Assembly (NCBI RefSeq): GCF_002240225.1 | Contig: NZ_CP022584.1 | Coordinates: forward strand, 744,001-808,000 | Length of the DNA stretch: 64,000 bases | Reading direction: 5' to 3' | Source of the DNA: Paenibacillus physcomitrellae | Lineage (GTDB): Bacteria > Bacillota > Bacilli > Paenibacillales > Paenibacillaceae | Shown here: piece by piece, positions 1 through 9,666 of the stretch | Position numbering within the stretch: position 1 is the stretch's first letter | Layout of the letters: each line of letters starts with the position of its first letter | Notes under the pieces: generated by a model | Told to the model about the DNA's origin: nothing | Database searches by the model: none | The model's input: the letters and a program-made list of their open reading frames with translations, nothing else | Program-made: the position numbers and the translations under genes

Positions 1-218
1 ATATCAGCAGTTTATTTAAGAAAGAAACCGGACATACCTTCATCAATTATCTCAATATGTTACGGATTCAGGCTGCACAAGAGCTGCTAATATCCAATAG
101 CGAGCTTTCTGTCTGCGCTATTGGCCGGCAGGTCGGATATGACAGCAAGCATTATTTCTCCAAGGTATTCAAGAAATACACGGGCACTACTCCAGGGGCC
201 TATCGGAATAATCAATGA
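1..218 (+). CDS. AraC-family regulator, C-terminal fragment (cut by window edge)
   Basis: The reading frame is open from base 3 to the TGA at 216-218 and encodes about 71 residues of an AraC-type DNA-binding domain. The helix-turn-helix part reads SSLFKKETGHTFINYL, followed by the second helix region with VGYDSKHYFSKVFKKYTG, which are the usual conserved segments. The N-terminal sensor part lies outside the window, so I cannot tell a cupin-type AraC regulator from a YesN-type response regulator. It ends 25 bases before the GH36 gene and may regulate it. I am confident of the family only. Confidence 0.85.
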   Translation, partial: ISSLFKKETGHTFINYLNMLRIQAAQELLISNSELSVCAIGRQVGYDSKHYFSKVFKKYTGTTPGAYRNNQ

Positions 219-243
219 TAAAGTGAAAGGATGAGAGCCTGAA

Positions 244-2343
244 GTGGATATCTGGAAAGAATACCCTCTTGGCGATATGATCGCCCGCTATGTGATGGAT
301 AACCAAACCGGACAAATGGGGTTAATCCTGCTCCCTTTGTCTCGGGTCTCTTCGGCCTGCGAGAAAAAATTCAAAGTGGATTCCTTGGTACAGCTGAAAT
401 GGATCGGGGATACTTACCCGGGAGGTTTCGCGCACGGCCACTCCATGCGAGGCAGCGGCACAGTGAACGCCTTGCAGTTTGAAGATCAATATCAAATTGA
501 ACAGGATGGCCAGCTTACCGTTGTCACTGTTTTTCAAAGCGGAGAGGGCGGAAGGATCGCTCATCACCTGGCATGGGACCCGGGATACAACGTGTTGGAA
601 TCGTTTACAACCGTACGTAATGACGGCCAATCTACCCTTACTGCCGAAATGATCTCCTCGTTCTCCCTGACCGGCTTGACCCCTTACGCCGAAGACGAAG
701 CGCCGGAGACATTAATCCTTCACCGGATTCTCAGTTCCTGGTCCGCCGAAGGACGGCTGCTTTCCAGCCGTATTGAAGATTTGAATCTGGAGCCGGCATG
801 GGCACCTCACGCAGTCAGAGGATTAAGGTTTGGACAAATCGGATCGATGCCGGTAAGAGATTATTTTCCTGCAGCGTTTGTGGAAGATACCCGGGCCGGG
901 GTTATCTGGGGGGTTCAGCTGGCCCATCCCGCTTCCTGGCAAATAGAGCTTGGCAGACGGGATAACGCCCTTTTTCTTTCAGGGGGGCTTGCAGACCGGG
1001 AATTTGGACATTGGACAAAAACGATTCGCCCTGGAGAATTCTTTCAGACGCCCAGCGCTTACCTGACAGTAGCGGCAGATAATCTCGATAACACAGCAGC
1101 CCGCCTGACGGAAATTCACAAACGTTCTCTATTAGGGGGACCGGAGACTGAAGAAAATTTACCGATTATATTTAACGAATTTTGTACCACATGGGGTTCT
1201 CCCTCATCTGAAAATTTATATGCTATCGCTGAACGGCTTAGAGGTAAAGGCATTCGTTACCTGGTCATCGACAGCGGCTGGTACAAAAGCGAAGGTACCA
1301 ACTGGTTTAACGGCATGGGGGATTGGGAGGTCAGCAAGCGGGATTTTCCAGAAGGTTTGGGACCGACGCTCGAACATATCCGGCAATGCGGCATGATTCC
1401 CGGGATATGGTTTGAAATGGAGGTCTGCGGAACAGAATCCGCCGCGTTCCGGTTAACGGATCATCTGTTAAAGCGGGACGGCATTCCGATTACGGTCGGA
1501 GGCCGGCGTTTCTGGGATTTCCGCGATCCTTATGTCGTCAGCTATTTAAAGGAGAAGGTCATTGACTTCCTGAAGGACCATGGTTTTGGTTATTTAAAAG
1601 TCGATTATAACGATTCTCTGGGCATCGGCTGTGACGGGGCAGAATCACTCGGCGAAGGTCTGCGTGAGCAGATGGAGGCGGTACAGGACTTCTTCCGGTT
1701 AATCCGAAAGGAGGTTCCCGGAATCGTGATTGAAAATTGCGCGTCAGGCGGGCATCGGCTGGAGCCGTCCATGCTCGGGCTTACCAGTATGTCCTCCTTC
1801 TCGGACGCCCATGAATGCGAGGAAATTCCGATTATTGCCGCGAACATGCATCGTGTCATCCTGCCGAGACAAAACCAGATCTGGGCGGTGCTGCGGCAAA
1901 CCGACTCCTTGCAGCGGCTGGCTTATTCGCTGTCCGGCACAATGCTCGGGAGGATGTGTTTATCCGGCGATATTCATGAACTCGATCAGGAACAGTGGAG
2001 CCTTTTGGACAAAGCAATAGCGTTCTACAAAAAGGCGGTTCCCGTCATTAAAGAAGGAAAAAGCAGCAGGTTCGGGCCTGCAATCAGCAGCTACCGGCAT
2101 CCCAAAGGCTGGCAGGGAATTATGCGTTCCTCAGCCGACGAGTCTGAAATTTTGATAGTGGTTCATACCTTTGAGCTCGAGGGTAAAGAGCGCGTAATTC
2201 TGCCTCTTCCACCCGTTTCAGGCACATACAAAACGGCAGATCTCTTTACGGACCAGGAGATCGAAATGGTGCTCGATCGGGATCAAATCAGCATCAGCCT
2301 AGACCGGTCCTTTGCAGCAATTTCTATCTTACTGACTTTATAA
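244..2343 (+). CDS. GH36-type alpha-galactosidase
   Basis: This 699-residue cytoplasmic protein (no signal peptide) belongs to clan GH-D, glycoside hydrolase family 36, which cleaves terminal alpha-galactosides with retention. An N-terminal beta-sandwich (about 1-300) precedes the TIM barrel with NEFCTTWGSP near 311. The likely nucleophile is Asp454 in KVDYND and the likely acid/base is Asp521 in FSDAHE, after the glycine-rich ENCASGGHRLE segment. The motifs differ from classical raffinose-type enzymes (KWDxN, SDNTD), so the exact substrate is open. The start is GTG at 244, because an in-frame TGA lies just upstream; the ribosome site is weak. It is followed after 15 bases by the GH95 gene, so the two are probably co-transcribed and act on the same glycan. 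Confidence 0.82.
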   Translation: MDIWKEYPLGDMIARYVMDNQTGQMGLILLPLSRVSSACEKKFKVDSLVQLKWIGDTYPGGFAHGHSMRGSGTVNALQFEDQYQIEQDGQLTVVTVFQSGEGGRIAHHLAWDPGYNVLESFTTVRNDGQSTLTAEMISSFSLTGLTPYAEDEAPETLILHRILSSWSAEGRLLSSRIEDLNLEPAWAPHAVRGLRFGQIGSMPVRDYFPAAFVEDTRAGVIWGVQLAHPASWQIELGRRDNALFLSGGLADREFGHWTKTIRPGEFFQTPSAYLTVAADNLDNTAARLTEIHKRSLLGGPETEENLPIIFNEFCTTWGSPSSENLYAIAERLRGKGIRYLVIDSGWYKSEGTNWFNGMGDWEVSKRDFPEGLGPTLEHIRQCGMIPGIWFEMEVCGTESAAFRLTDHLLKRDGIPITVGGRRFWDFRDPYVVSYLKEKVIDFLKDHGFGYLKVDYNDSLGIGCDGAESLGEGLREQMEAVQDFFRLIRKEVPGIVIENCASGGHRLEPSMLGLTSMSSFSDAHECEEIPIIAANMHRVILPRQNQIWAVLRQTDSLQRLAYSLSGTMLGRMCLSGDIHELDQEQWSLLDKAIAFYKKAVPVIKEGKSSRFGPAISSYRHPKGWQGIMRSSADESEILIVVHTFELEGKERVILPLPPVSGTYKTADLFTDQEIEMVLDRDQISISLDRSFAAISILLTL

Positions 2344-2358
2344 AAAAGGGGTGAAATC

Positions 2359-4626
2359 ATGGTGAACTTAAATTCAGGCCGGCGATTATGGTATCGTGAT
2401 CCGGCAGCCGTTTGGAACGAGGCGCTCCCGATTGGTAACGGAAGGTTGGGAGCCATGATCTTTGGAAGAACAGCGGAGGAGAAGCTGTCGCTGAACGAAG
2501 ACTCGGTATGGTATGGAGGCCCGCGTGACCGCAATAATGAGGATGCGCGGGTCCACTTGCCCCAGATACGCAAGCTGATTCTGGAAGGAAAACTGCGTGA
2601 AGCGGAAGAGCTTGCGGCAATGGCGATGGCTGGACTCCCCGAATCCCAGCGGCATTATCTGCCTTTAGGCGACCTGCTGCTGTCGTTCGCTAATCATGAT
2701 TTGCCGGCGGAGGACTATATGAGGGAGCTTGACCTCGAAGAAGGGATATGCCGCATCCGGTATAGGATCGGGGATATCCGGTATACCAGAGAGATATTTG
2801 CAAGCTGCCCGGATCAGGCAATCGTGATGCGAATCACTGCAGATCACAAAAATGCGATTTCCTTGAAAGCCCGGTTCAACAGAAATAACTGGCGTTACCT
2901 GGAAAAAAACGAGAAATGGGAGCAAAGCGGGCTCGTTATGCGCGGAGAATGCGGCGGCAAAGGTGGAAGCACGTTTAGTGCTGTACTAAAAGCCGTAGCG
3001 GAAGCTGGACATTGCCGGACCGTGGGTGAATATCTGCTGGTGGATGATGCCGACTCGGTTACGCTGATGCTTGCCGCCGGGACGACTTTCCGGCACCCCG
3101 ATCCGGAGCTGGAGGCCAAACGGAGGCTGGACACGCTCAGCCAAATCTCCTATTCCGATTTGCTGGAACGGCATACATCCGATTACCGGACTTTGTATGC
3201 AAGGGTAGAGCTGACCCTTCCGGAGAGGGCCGACTTAGATTTGCTTCCGACCGATGAGCGGCTTGCCAGGATACGTGAAGGGGAGGAAGACCACGGGTTA
3301 ATCGCAACTTATTTTCAATATGGACGATACCTGCTCATCTCCTCCAGCAGGCCGGGTTCCTTGCCGGCAAATTTGCAGGGGATTTGGAATGACAGCTTCC
3401 TTCCGGCATGGGATAGTAAATATACCATTAACATTAATGCTCAAATGAATTACTGGCTTGCGGAAAATGGGAATTTGTCCGAATGCCATGAGCCTTTGTT
3501 TGATCTAATAGAACGCATGCGCGAGCCCGGACGGACAACGGCAAAGGTGATGTATGGCTGCAGGGGATTCACCGCCCATCATAATACCGATATCTGGGGG
3601 GATACAGCACCTCAGGATTCCTATCTTCCGGCTTCTTTCTGGCCGCTGGGCGCTGCGTGGCTTTGCCTGCATTTGTGGGAGCATTACCAGTATACACAGG
3701 ACCGGCATTTCCTTGTCCGGACTTATGAGACGATGAAAGAGGCGGCCTTATTTCTGCTGGATTATTTAATTGAAGACGAAGAGGGCCGCCTTATTACCTG
3801 TCCGTCTGTTTCTCCTGAGAACAGCTACAGGCTCGCTGATGGTGAGACCGGCGTATTATGCGCGGGAGCCTCCATGGATTTTCAGATTATCGAGGCCTTG
3901 TTTAAGGCCTGCATCCGGAGCTCGGAAATCATCGGGATGGATGCGGCATTCCGGAGGGAGCTGGAAGCAGCCTTAGAACGCCTTCCCCAGCCTAAAATCG
4001 GGCGTTACGGCCAAATTCAGGAATGGATGAACGATTACGAGGAGTTGGAGCCGGGGCACCGCCACATCTCGCATTTGTTTGGCCTTTACCCTGGAGGAAG
4101 CTTCAGCGTGGAACACACGCCTGAGCTGGCTAAAGCGGCCCGGATCACGTTGGAGCGCAGATTGTCGAACGGCGGCGGGCATACCGGATGGAGCCGGGCC
4201 TGGATTATCAATTTCTGGGCAAGGCTTCAGGACGGGACACAAGCTTACGAGAATGTCAAAGCGCTCTTGGCCCATTCAACACTGCCTAATCTGTTTGATA
4301 ATCATCCGCCCTTCCAAATTGACGGCAATTTTGGCGGAACGGCGGGCATAACCGAAATGTTATTGCAAAGCCATGGCGGCATCCTCCGGCTACTGCCGGC
4401 ATTGCCTGAGGCGTGGAGTCAAGGCTCCGTTAAAGGACTTAGAGCCCGGGGAGGTTTTACGCTTGATTTTGCGTGGGATTCCGGTCAAATATCTACAGCT
4501 GTCGTGAAGTGTACGGTTTCCGGACCTTGCCGACTGGAAGCCCCCGGTTTACAACCCGTCACCTTTGAAGGAACCGCAGGGCAATCCTATACCTTTACAC
4601 GTCAAGCAGAGCAACAGCAGTCCTGA
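2359..4626 (+). CDS. GH95 glycosidase (alpha-L-fucosidase or alpha-L-galactosidase)
   Basis: This 755-residue intracellular protein has the full GH95 layout: an N-terminal beta-domain opening with [21 protein letters not shown] and an (alpha/alpha)6 barrel. Conserved barrel motifs are [16 protein letters not shown] (Asn358 and Asn360), HHNTDIWGD (407-415), QEWMNDYEE (Glu555, likely general acid) and FQIDGNFGG (Asp655). GH95 enzymes invert the anomeric centre of terminal alpha-L-fucose or alpha-L-galactose. The neighbouring operon degrades L-galactose rather than L-fucose, so I infer alpha-L-galactosidase activity. Start ATG has AAAGGGGTG at good spacing. It is convergent with the AraC gene downstream; no clear terminator is seen between them. 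Confidence 0.88.
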   Translation: MVNLNSGRRLWYRDPAAVWNEALPIGNGRLGAMIFGRTAEEKLSLNEDSVWYGGPRDRNNEDARVHLPQIRKLILEGKLREAEELAAMAMAGLPESQRHYLPLGDLLLSFANHDLPAEDYMRELDLEEGICRIRYRIGDIRYTREIFASCPDQAIVMRITADHKNAISLKARFNRNNWRYLEKNEKWEQSGLVMRGECGGKGGSTFSAVLKAVAEAGHCRTVGEYLLVDDADSVTLMLAAGTTFRHPDPELEAKRRLDTLSQISYSDLLERHTSDYRTLYARVELTLPERADLDLLPTDERLARIREGEEDHGLIATYFQYGRYLLISSSRPGSLPANLQGIWNDSFLPAWDSKYTININAQMNYWLAENGNLSECHEPLFDLIERMREPGRTTAKVMYGCRGFTAHHNTDIWGDTAPQDSYLPASFWPLGAAWLCLHLWEHYQYTQDRHFLVRTYETMKEAALFLLDYLIEDEEGRLITCPSVSPENSYRLADGETGVLCAGASMDFQIIEALFKACIRSSEIIGMDAAFRRELEAALERLPQPKIGRYGQIQEWMNDYEELEPGHRHISHLFGLYPGGSFSVEHTPELAKAARITLERRLSNGGGHTGWSRAWIINFWARLQDGTQAYENVKALLAHSTLPNLFDNHPPFQIDGNFGGTAGITEMLLQSHGGILRLLPALPEAWSQGSVKGLRARGGFTLDFAWDSGQISTAVVKCTVSGPCRLEAPGLQPVTFEGTAGQSYTFTRQAEQQQS

Positions 4627-4683
4627 CCCTGCAGCCTAACCGGTCATGAGCCCGTTCCTGTTGGTTTTAGCTGAATCATACTT

Positions 4684-5574
4684 TCAGGTATAGGACGTAT
4701 GCTGAGCTTTGTATGCCGAAGGACTCATATTCATATAAACTTTGAACCATTTTGCAAAATAACTCACATTCTGGAAACCGCATTCCAGAGCTGCCTCGAG
4801 TACGTTATAAGACCCTGTGAGCAGCAGATGGGCAGCTTTGTTCACTCGGATGTAATTCAGATATTCCATGGGACGCATCCCGGTTTGAGTTTTGAAGAAT
4901 TTACAGAAATGAGAGCGGCTTAGTGAGACAACCGAGGCCAGAGCATCCAAGTCCAGCTTTTCATGACAGTGCTCTTCCATATAATTCAAAACCAGCTTGA
5001 TCTGCTGATGCATTTCCCGGCCCTGGTTTGTTTTTCCTTCGGCGCTTTTGACTACAAGTCCTTGTTGAAAAAACTCAGCGAACAGCTGGAGCATAAGCCC
5101 TTTTACGCTTAATTCATAGGCCGGAAGGCGGCTTTCGTAACCATTCACCAGCTGCCTGAAATAGTCCAGGATATGAGCGTTGGGGCCGGTTGCGGACAAA
5201 TAAGCGGGAAGCCGAATATCTCCCTGCTGAATCGGCCCCAGGAACTGCTCCTGAATTCGGTCGTGCTGGAGCGAAGACAGCCAGGACAGCTTAAAAACGA
5301 TAGAGTAATAGCACGTTTCCCGGCTATGATCCTTAATGCCCGAATGGTGTTCTCCCGGATGAACGATAACCGCATCTCCTGCTTGGGCGGAGAACTCGCG
5401 GCCTTCCACCTTAAAGACCGCCGTCCCTTTGGCCAAATAGATGATTTCCATTTCATTATGCCAGTGGAGCGGGAGGATGATCGATGTGTCGCTTTGATGT
5501 TTGACTTTGTAGATATCAAACGGGAAATCTCTCACTCCATGCTGCTTATTTTCACGGTAACGATGTTCGTACAT
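4684..5574 (-). CDS. AraC-family regulator of the L-galactose locus
   Basis: The 296-residue protein has an N-terminal cupin sensor (LPLHWHNEMEIIYL, VHPGEHHSG) and a C-terminal AraC double helix-turn-helix (ALASVVSLSRSHFCKFFKTQTG, ECGFQNVSYFAKWFKVYM). Such proteins usually activate sugar genes when their ligand is bound. The ATG at 5574 follows GGAGG with six bases of spacing. It is transcribed away from the lactonase operon, and the 281-base gap between the two starts contains a perfect 14-base palindrome at 5787-5800. I infer that it controls the operon 5856-11650 and perhaps the glycosidases; the ligand is probably L-galactose or an intermediate. Confidence 0.85.
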   Translation of the reverse strand: MYEHRYRENKQHGVRDFPFDIYKVKHQSDTSIILPLHWHNEMEIIYLAKGTAVFKVEGREFSAQAGDAVIVHPGEHHSGIKDHSRETCYYSIVFKLSWLSSLQHDRIQEQFLGPIQQGDIRLPAYLSATGPNAHILDYFRQLVNGYESRLPAYELSVKGLMLQLFAEFFQQGLVVKSAEGKTNQGREMHQQIKLVLNYMEEHCHEKLDLDALASVVSLSRSHFCKFFKTQTGMRPMEYLNYIRVNKAAHLLLTGSYNVLEAALECGFQNVSYFAKWFKVYMNMSPSAYKAQHTSYT

Positions 5575-5786
5575 GTCGGCCTCCGGCAGTGAGTGATGGA
5601 TGGTGTTTCTCGGTATGACAACAAGGTCGCCATGCCTCTTCTCATACAGGGATGATCATTGAAAAAAGGCTTGCATATGGGCTTCAGGGACAACTTTCTC
5701 CCCCTTAGGAAGAGGAGAGGTTCTTCTTTCAAAATATCAAAAAAGGTCATAAAAAGGCAAGTATAAACGATTAATGATCAGAATCG

Positions 5787-5800
5787 CATTGTGCACAATG
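5787..5800. promoter_or_regulatory. Perfect palindrome, candidate operator
   Basis: CATTGTGCACAATG is a perfect inverted repeat 56 bases before the lactonase start, in the gap between two divergent genes. AraC proteins more often bind direct repeats, so this could equally serve another factor. No convincing -35/-10 pair was found beside it. Confidence 0.4.
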
Positions 5801-5855
5801 TTCACGGCACTGGAAGAGGAAGCTAGAAATTACGATGCAAAAGAGGTGCAGCTGA

Positions 5856-6686
5856 ATGCGTATTGACGCTCATCAGCATTACTGGAAAATCGAACGGAAG
5901 GATTACGGCTGGATTACTCCCGAGCTGCCTAAGCTGTATCGCGATTTCATGCCGAACGATTTGGAACCCGAATTGTTCAAACATGAACTGGATGCAAGCA
6001 TCCTTGTCCAGGCGGCTCCCACAATCGAGGAGACCCATTTCCTTCTTGCTATTGCCGACCAGACGCCGTCGGTTGCCGGTGTGGTAGGCTGGCTGGATCT
6101 CTTCGATCCTGATCATAGGAAGCATTACGATGAATTCCGGCGCAGTCCCAAATTTAAAGGGTTCCGCCTTATGATCCAAGACATGCCGGATGCCTCCCGC
6201 ATACTGGATCCGGCTTTTGTCGAAGCGCTTCGTGGTTATGCCGATGAGGAGGTCCCTGTTGATTTGCTGCTCGTATCGGAACAAACGGCGTTTGTGGCGG
6301 AGCTGCTCAGGAAAATCCCCCATTTGCGGGGCGTCATTGATCATCTTGCTAAACCACAGATTAAACAGAAGTCATTTGAACCCTGGAAATCATATATGAG
6401 CGAATTTGCCCGGTATCCCGGAATCTATTGCAAGCTGTCCGGATTGGTCACGGAAGGGGAACATGCAGGCTGGACCCGAGAGGATTTCACCCCCTATATC
6501 CGGACAGCTATAGAACAATTTGGACCTGAACGGGTTATGTTCGGCAGCGACTGGCCGGTATGCCTGCTTGCAGCAGATTATTCGGAGGTTGTTGACCTCC
6601 TGCAAAGTTCAATTCCCGAAGAATGGGGCGAATCTCAAATCGAGCGTTTATTCGGCGCCAATGCAAAGGAGTTTTACAAGCTATGA
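5856..6686 (+). CDS. COG3618 amidohydrolase, sugar lactonase (L-galactono/L-fucono-1,5-lactonase type)
   Basis: The 276-residue protein is a COG3618 member of the amidohydrolase superfamily. It shows the opening MRIDAHQHYW (His6, His8), His163 in VIDHLAKPQ, and the catalytic Asp232 in FGSDWPVC. Characterised members hydrolyse L-fucono-, L-galactono- or L-rhamnono-lactones to aldonates. Here it lies first in a coupled operon with an L-galactose dehydrogenase-like reductase, so L-galactonolactone is the likely substrate and L-galactonate the product. The ATG has AAGAGGTG upstream. Its stop overlaps the next start (ATGA), which implies translational coupling with uxaB. Confidence 0.85.
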   Translation: MRIDAHQHYWKIERKDYGWITPELPKLYRDFMPNDLEPELFKHELDASILVQAAPTIEETHFLLAIADQTPSVAGVVGWLDLFDPDHRKHYDEFRRSPKFKGFRLMIQDMPDASRILDPAFVEALRGYADEEVPVDLLLVSEQTAFVAELLRKIPHLRGVIDHLAKPQIKQKSFEPWKSYMSEFARYPGIYCKLSGLVTEGEHAGWTREDFTPYIRTAIEQFGPERVMFGSDWPVCLLAADYSEVVDLLQSSIPEEWGESQIERLFGANAKEFYKL

Positions 6687-8176
6687 AGCTGATGACGAAG
6701 ACAGCCTTATCAGGGGAAACCAAAAGCAGGTATGAAGCTTTACAAGGAATGCCTATAACGGTGCTTCAAATCGGCGAAGGGAACTTCCTGCGCGGCTTCT
6801 TTGACTGGATGTTTAATGAATGCCTCAAGCAGGGCTTGATGGAAGGAGGCGTCGCGGTTGTGCAGCCCCGGCCGGCCGGGAGGGAGAAGATCAGACAACT
6901 CGCTGAACAAGACGGGTTGTATACGCTCGTAATCCGGGGAATGGAAGAGGGAGTGCCCGTCAGCAGGCGTGAAGTCATTCCGGTGTTCAGTGATGTATTT
7001 GATCCTTACGAAGAGTGGGGGAGGTTTGCGGAACTCGCGGCCAGCCCGCATCTAAGAATAGTAGTCTCCAATACAACCGAAGCCGGTTTGGTATTTCGAC
7101 CGGAGTCGCTTGGAAGCGGACCCATCCTCTCTTTTCCAGGAAAAATCACTTACTTGCTCTTTCAGCGTTATCAAGCCTTCAAGGGAGCCAAGGACTCGGG
7201 GCTGGTGTTTCTGCCCTGCGAGCTTCTGGAACAAAACGGGGACACCCTGCGCAACCTCGTGCTGCAGTATGCGAAAGATTGGAACCTGCCTGAGGACTTC
7301 AGGGAGTGGGTTCAAAACCACAACCGTTTCTTGAATTCGCTGGTGGACCGGATTGTAACAGGTTACCCGGATCTTCAGGAAGCCGAAACCTGGTTTAAGG
7401 AATGGGGAGTCCGAGATCCACTCCTTTGTACGGCTGAACCGTATCATTTATGGGCAATTGAAGCGGAGCCGGAGCTGGAGAAGCTGCTGCCCTTTCGCAA
7501 AGCCGGTCTGAATGTGTATTTCACCAAAGACCTGAAGCCATTCCAACAGCGCAAAGTCAGCATTTTAAATGGGGCCCATACCTGGATGGCTCCCCTTGGA
7601 CTTATCTACGGATTGGTCCATGTCCGTGAGCTGCTTGAGCATAGGGAGCTCGGACAGCGGGTTAAGCAGGCCGTCTTAAACGAAATTTTGCCGACGCTTC
7701 CTTATGCCAGGGAAGAATTAGAGTCTTATGCCCGCACTGTATTTGAAAGATTCGCGAACCCTTACATCCGCCACCGGCTTGAGGATATTGCAATGAACGC
7801 CTTGAGCAAGTTTCGTGTCCGGCTGCTGCCTGCGCTGACTCATTATGGCGGACGGGGAGAACCTGCTCCAGAGCAGCTTGTACTCGGATTTGCCGGACTC
7901 TTGCGTTATTACCGTGTAGAGCAAAGAGCAGACGGTTCGTTTGCGGGGAGAAAGCTCTCCGGCGAAACTTACATCGTCAGGGATAATCCGGATTTGTTAG
8001 TTTTGATTTCAGAGATTTGGCTCCATGGACAAACGGCTGGAGAATCGACGGAACAAACCGTATACCGGCTGTTGGGGGAAGAGAAAATTTGGGGCCAATC
8101 ACTAGCTGACCTTAAGGGGCTTGCTGCCGGGATATCGTTCTGGTTAAACCGCTGGGAAGAGGAGGAACAAAGATGA
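6683..8176 (+). CDS. uxaB: Tagaturonate reductase, altronate oxidoreductase
   Basis: This 497-residue protein belongs to the long-chain mannitol dehydrogenase family. The N-terminal Rossmann segment is LQIGEGNFLRGFFDW and the catalytic signature is Lys291, Asn296 and His299 in RKVSILNGAHTWM. UxaB reduces D-tagaturonate to D-altronate with NADH. In galacturonate users D-tagaturonate comes from UxaC; here the likely source is LgoD, encoded two genes downstream. I place the start at ATG 6683, overlapping the lactonase stop, rather than at an upstream in-frame codon, because AAAGGAG sits about 11 bases before it. The gene ends by overlapping uxaA. The family can also act on fructuronate or mannitol, but the context favours tagaturonate. 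Confidence 0.88.
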   Translation: MKLMTKTALSGETKSRYEALQGMPITVLQIGEGNFLRGFFDWMFNECLKQGLMEGGVAVVQPRPAGREKIRQLAEQDGLYTLVIRGMEEGVPVSRREVIPVFSDVFDPYEEWGRFAELAASPHLRIVVSNTTEAGLVFRPESLGSGPILSFPGKITYLLFQRYQAFKGAKDSGLVFLPCELLEQNGDTLRNLVLQYAKDWNLPEDFREWVQNHNRFLNSLVDRIVTGYPDLQEAETWFKEWGVRDPLLCTAEPYHLWAIEAEPELEKLLPFRKAGLNVYFTKDLKPFQQRKVSILNGAHTWMAPLGLIYGLVHVRELLEHRELGQRVKQAVLNEILPTLPYAREELESYARTVFERFANPYIRHRLEDIAMNALSKFRVRLLPALTHYGGRGEPAPEQLVLGFAGLLRYYRVEQRADGSFAGRKLSGETYIVRDNPDLLVLISEIWLHGQTAGESTEQTVYRLLGEEKIWGQSLADLKGLAAGISFWLNRWEEEEQR

Positions 8177-9666
8177 AAGATTGGGTGAGGTTGTCGGACA
8201 GCGATCATGTGGTTATTGCCTTACGCTCTTTCTCGTTAGGCGAAACGATTTTGCTGGAGGATGGAGCCTCTCTCCTTATAAGGGAGGATGTTCCTAAAAG
8301 CCATAAAATATTAACCAAACCTGTTGCCGCAGGGGAGGATGTCCGGAAATTCGGCTATTCGATTGGCAAAGCCAAGGAGGACCTGGTACCCGGAACCTGG
8401 GTGCATACCCACAACCTTCGAACGGGTCTTGGCGCAATATTGGATTACCGTTATGATCCGCAGCCTCAACAGGTTTTGGCAGACCCCCCCGTCCCCAAAA
8501 CCTTTCAAGGATATGTGCGTCCGAACGGGGAAGTCGGCATCCGCAATGAAATTTGGATCATTAACACGGTGGGCTGCATCAATAAAACCTGTGAGATTTT
8601 GGCAAGGCAAGGGACAGAGCGGGTTAAGGGAAGGGCGGAAGGAGTGTACCATTTTGCCCATCCCTACGGCTGTTCCCAGCTGGGAGATGACCTTGAGCAT
8701 ACGGCAAAGCTGCTGGCTGCGCTGGTCCATCATCCGAATGCGGCCGGCGTATTAATTGTAGGACTCGGATGCGAAAATAATCAATTGGATACGTTCAGCA
8801 AGATCATTGGAGAGGTTGATCCCGAGAAGGTCCGGTTTATGCAGACCCAGGATGAAGCCGACGAGCTGGATACAGGACTCCAACTGATCGATGAGCTGGC
8901 CGATTATGCTTCAACCTTTAAACGTGAACCCGTACCTGTCAGCAAGCTTAAAATCGGCTTGAAGTGCGGCGGTTCAGACGGTTTATCGGGAATTACGGCC
9001 AATCCTTTGGTCGGAACGATTGCAGACCGCATTACCGCTTGCAGGGGAACCGCCCTATTGACCGAGGTTCCGGAAATGTTCGGTGCGGAGACCCTTTTAA
9101 TGAACCGTGCTGCTGATGAAGCAGTCTTCCACCAAATCGTCACGCTGGTTAACGATTTTAAAGCTTATTTTGTCCGTCACGGCCAAGAAATCTATGAGAA
9201 CCCTTCTCCTGGCAATAAAGCGGGAGGGATCAGCACACTGGAAGAAAAGTCGCTCGGCTGTACGCAAAAAGGCGGTCATGCCACCGTAACCGACGTGTTG
9301 TTATACGGCGATCGCGTGAACAAACCAGGCCTTAACCTTGTTCAGGCTCCGGGAAATGATCTCGTATCGGTGACAGCCCTATCGGCTTCGGGTGCCCATA
9401 TGGTTCTGTTCACAACTGGCCGGGGCACGCCGTTTGGCGGACCCGTGCCAACGGTCAAGATCGCGTCCAATAGCGAGCTTGCGGAACGAAAGCGAAACTG
9501 GATTGATTTTAATGCAGGTCAGCTGGTTGAAGGGAAATCCATGGCTGAGCTGACCGATGAGCTTTGGGAGAAACTACTTGCTATAGCCTCCGGCGAGTCC
9601 AGAACCTTAAGCGAAATCATCGGATTTAAGGAAATAGCCATATTTAAAGACGGGGTGATTTTATAA
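8173..9666 (+). CDS. uxaA: Altronate dehydratase
   Basis: The 497-residue protein has the usual UxaA layout: an N-terminal SAF-like domain (about 1-100, with TWVHTHNL) and the large UxaA C-terminal domain with VRNE-type YVRPNGEVGIRNE, LKCGGSDGLSGITANP and LTEVPEMFGAE. It dehydrates D-altronate to 2-keto-3-deoxy-D-gluconate, the last step encoded in this operon. The start ATG overlaps the uxaB stop by four bases and its stop TAA shares a base with the next ATG. Galactarate dehydratase is a related family, but the adjacent UxaB makes altronate the natural substrate. KDG kinase and aldolase genes are not in the window. Confidence 0.9.
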   Translation: MKDWVRLSDSDHVVIALRSFSLGETILLEDGASLLIREDVPKSHKILTKPVAAGEDVRKFGYSIGKAKEDLVPGTWVHTHNLRTGLGAILDYRYDPQPQQVLADPPVPKTFQGYVRPNGEVGIRNEIWIINTVGCINKTCEILARQGTERVKGRAEGVYHFAHPYGCSQLGDDLEHTAKLLAALVHHPNAAGVLIVGLGCENNQLDTFSKIIGEVDPEKVRFMQTQDEADELDTGLQLIDELADYASTFKREPVPVSKLKIGLKCGGSDGLSGITANPLVGTIADRITACRGTALLTEVPEMFGAETLLMNRAADEAVFHQIVTLVNDFKAYFVRHGQEIYENPSPGNKAGGISTLEEKSLGCTQKGGHATVTDVLLYGDRVNKPGLNLVQAPGNDLVSVTALSASGAHMVLFTTGRGTPFGGPVPTVKIASNSELAERKRNWIDFNAGQLVEGKSMAELTDELWEKLLAIASGESRTLSEIIGFKEIAIFKDGVIL

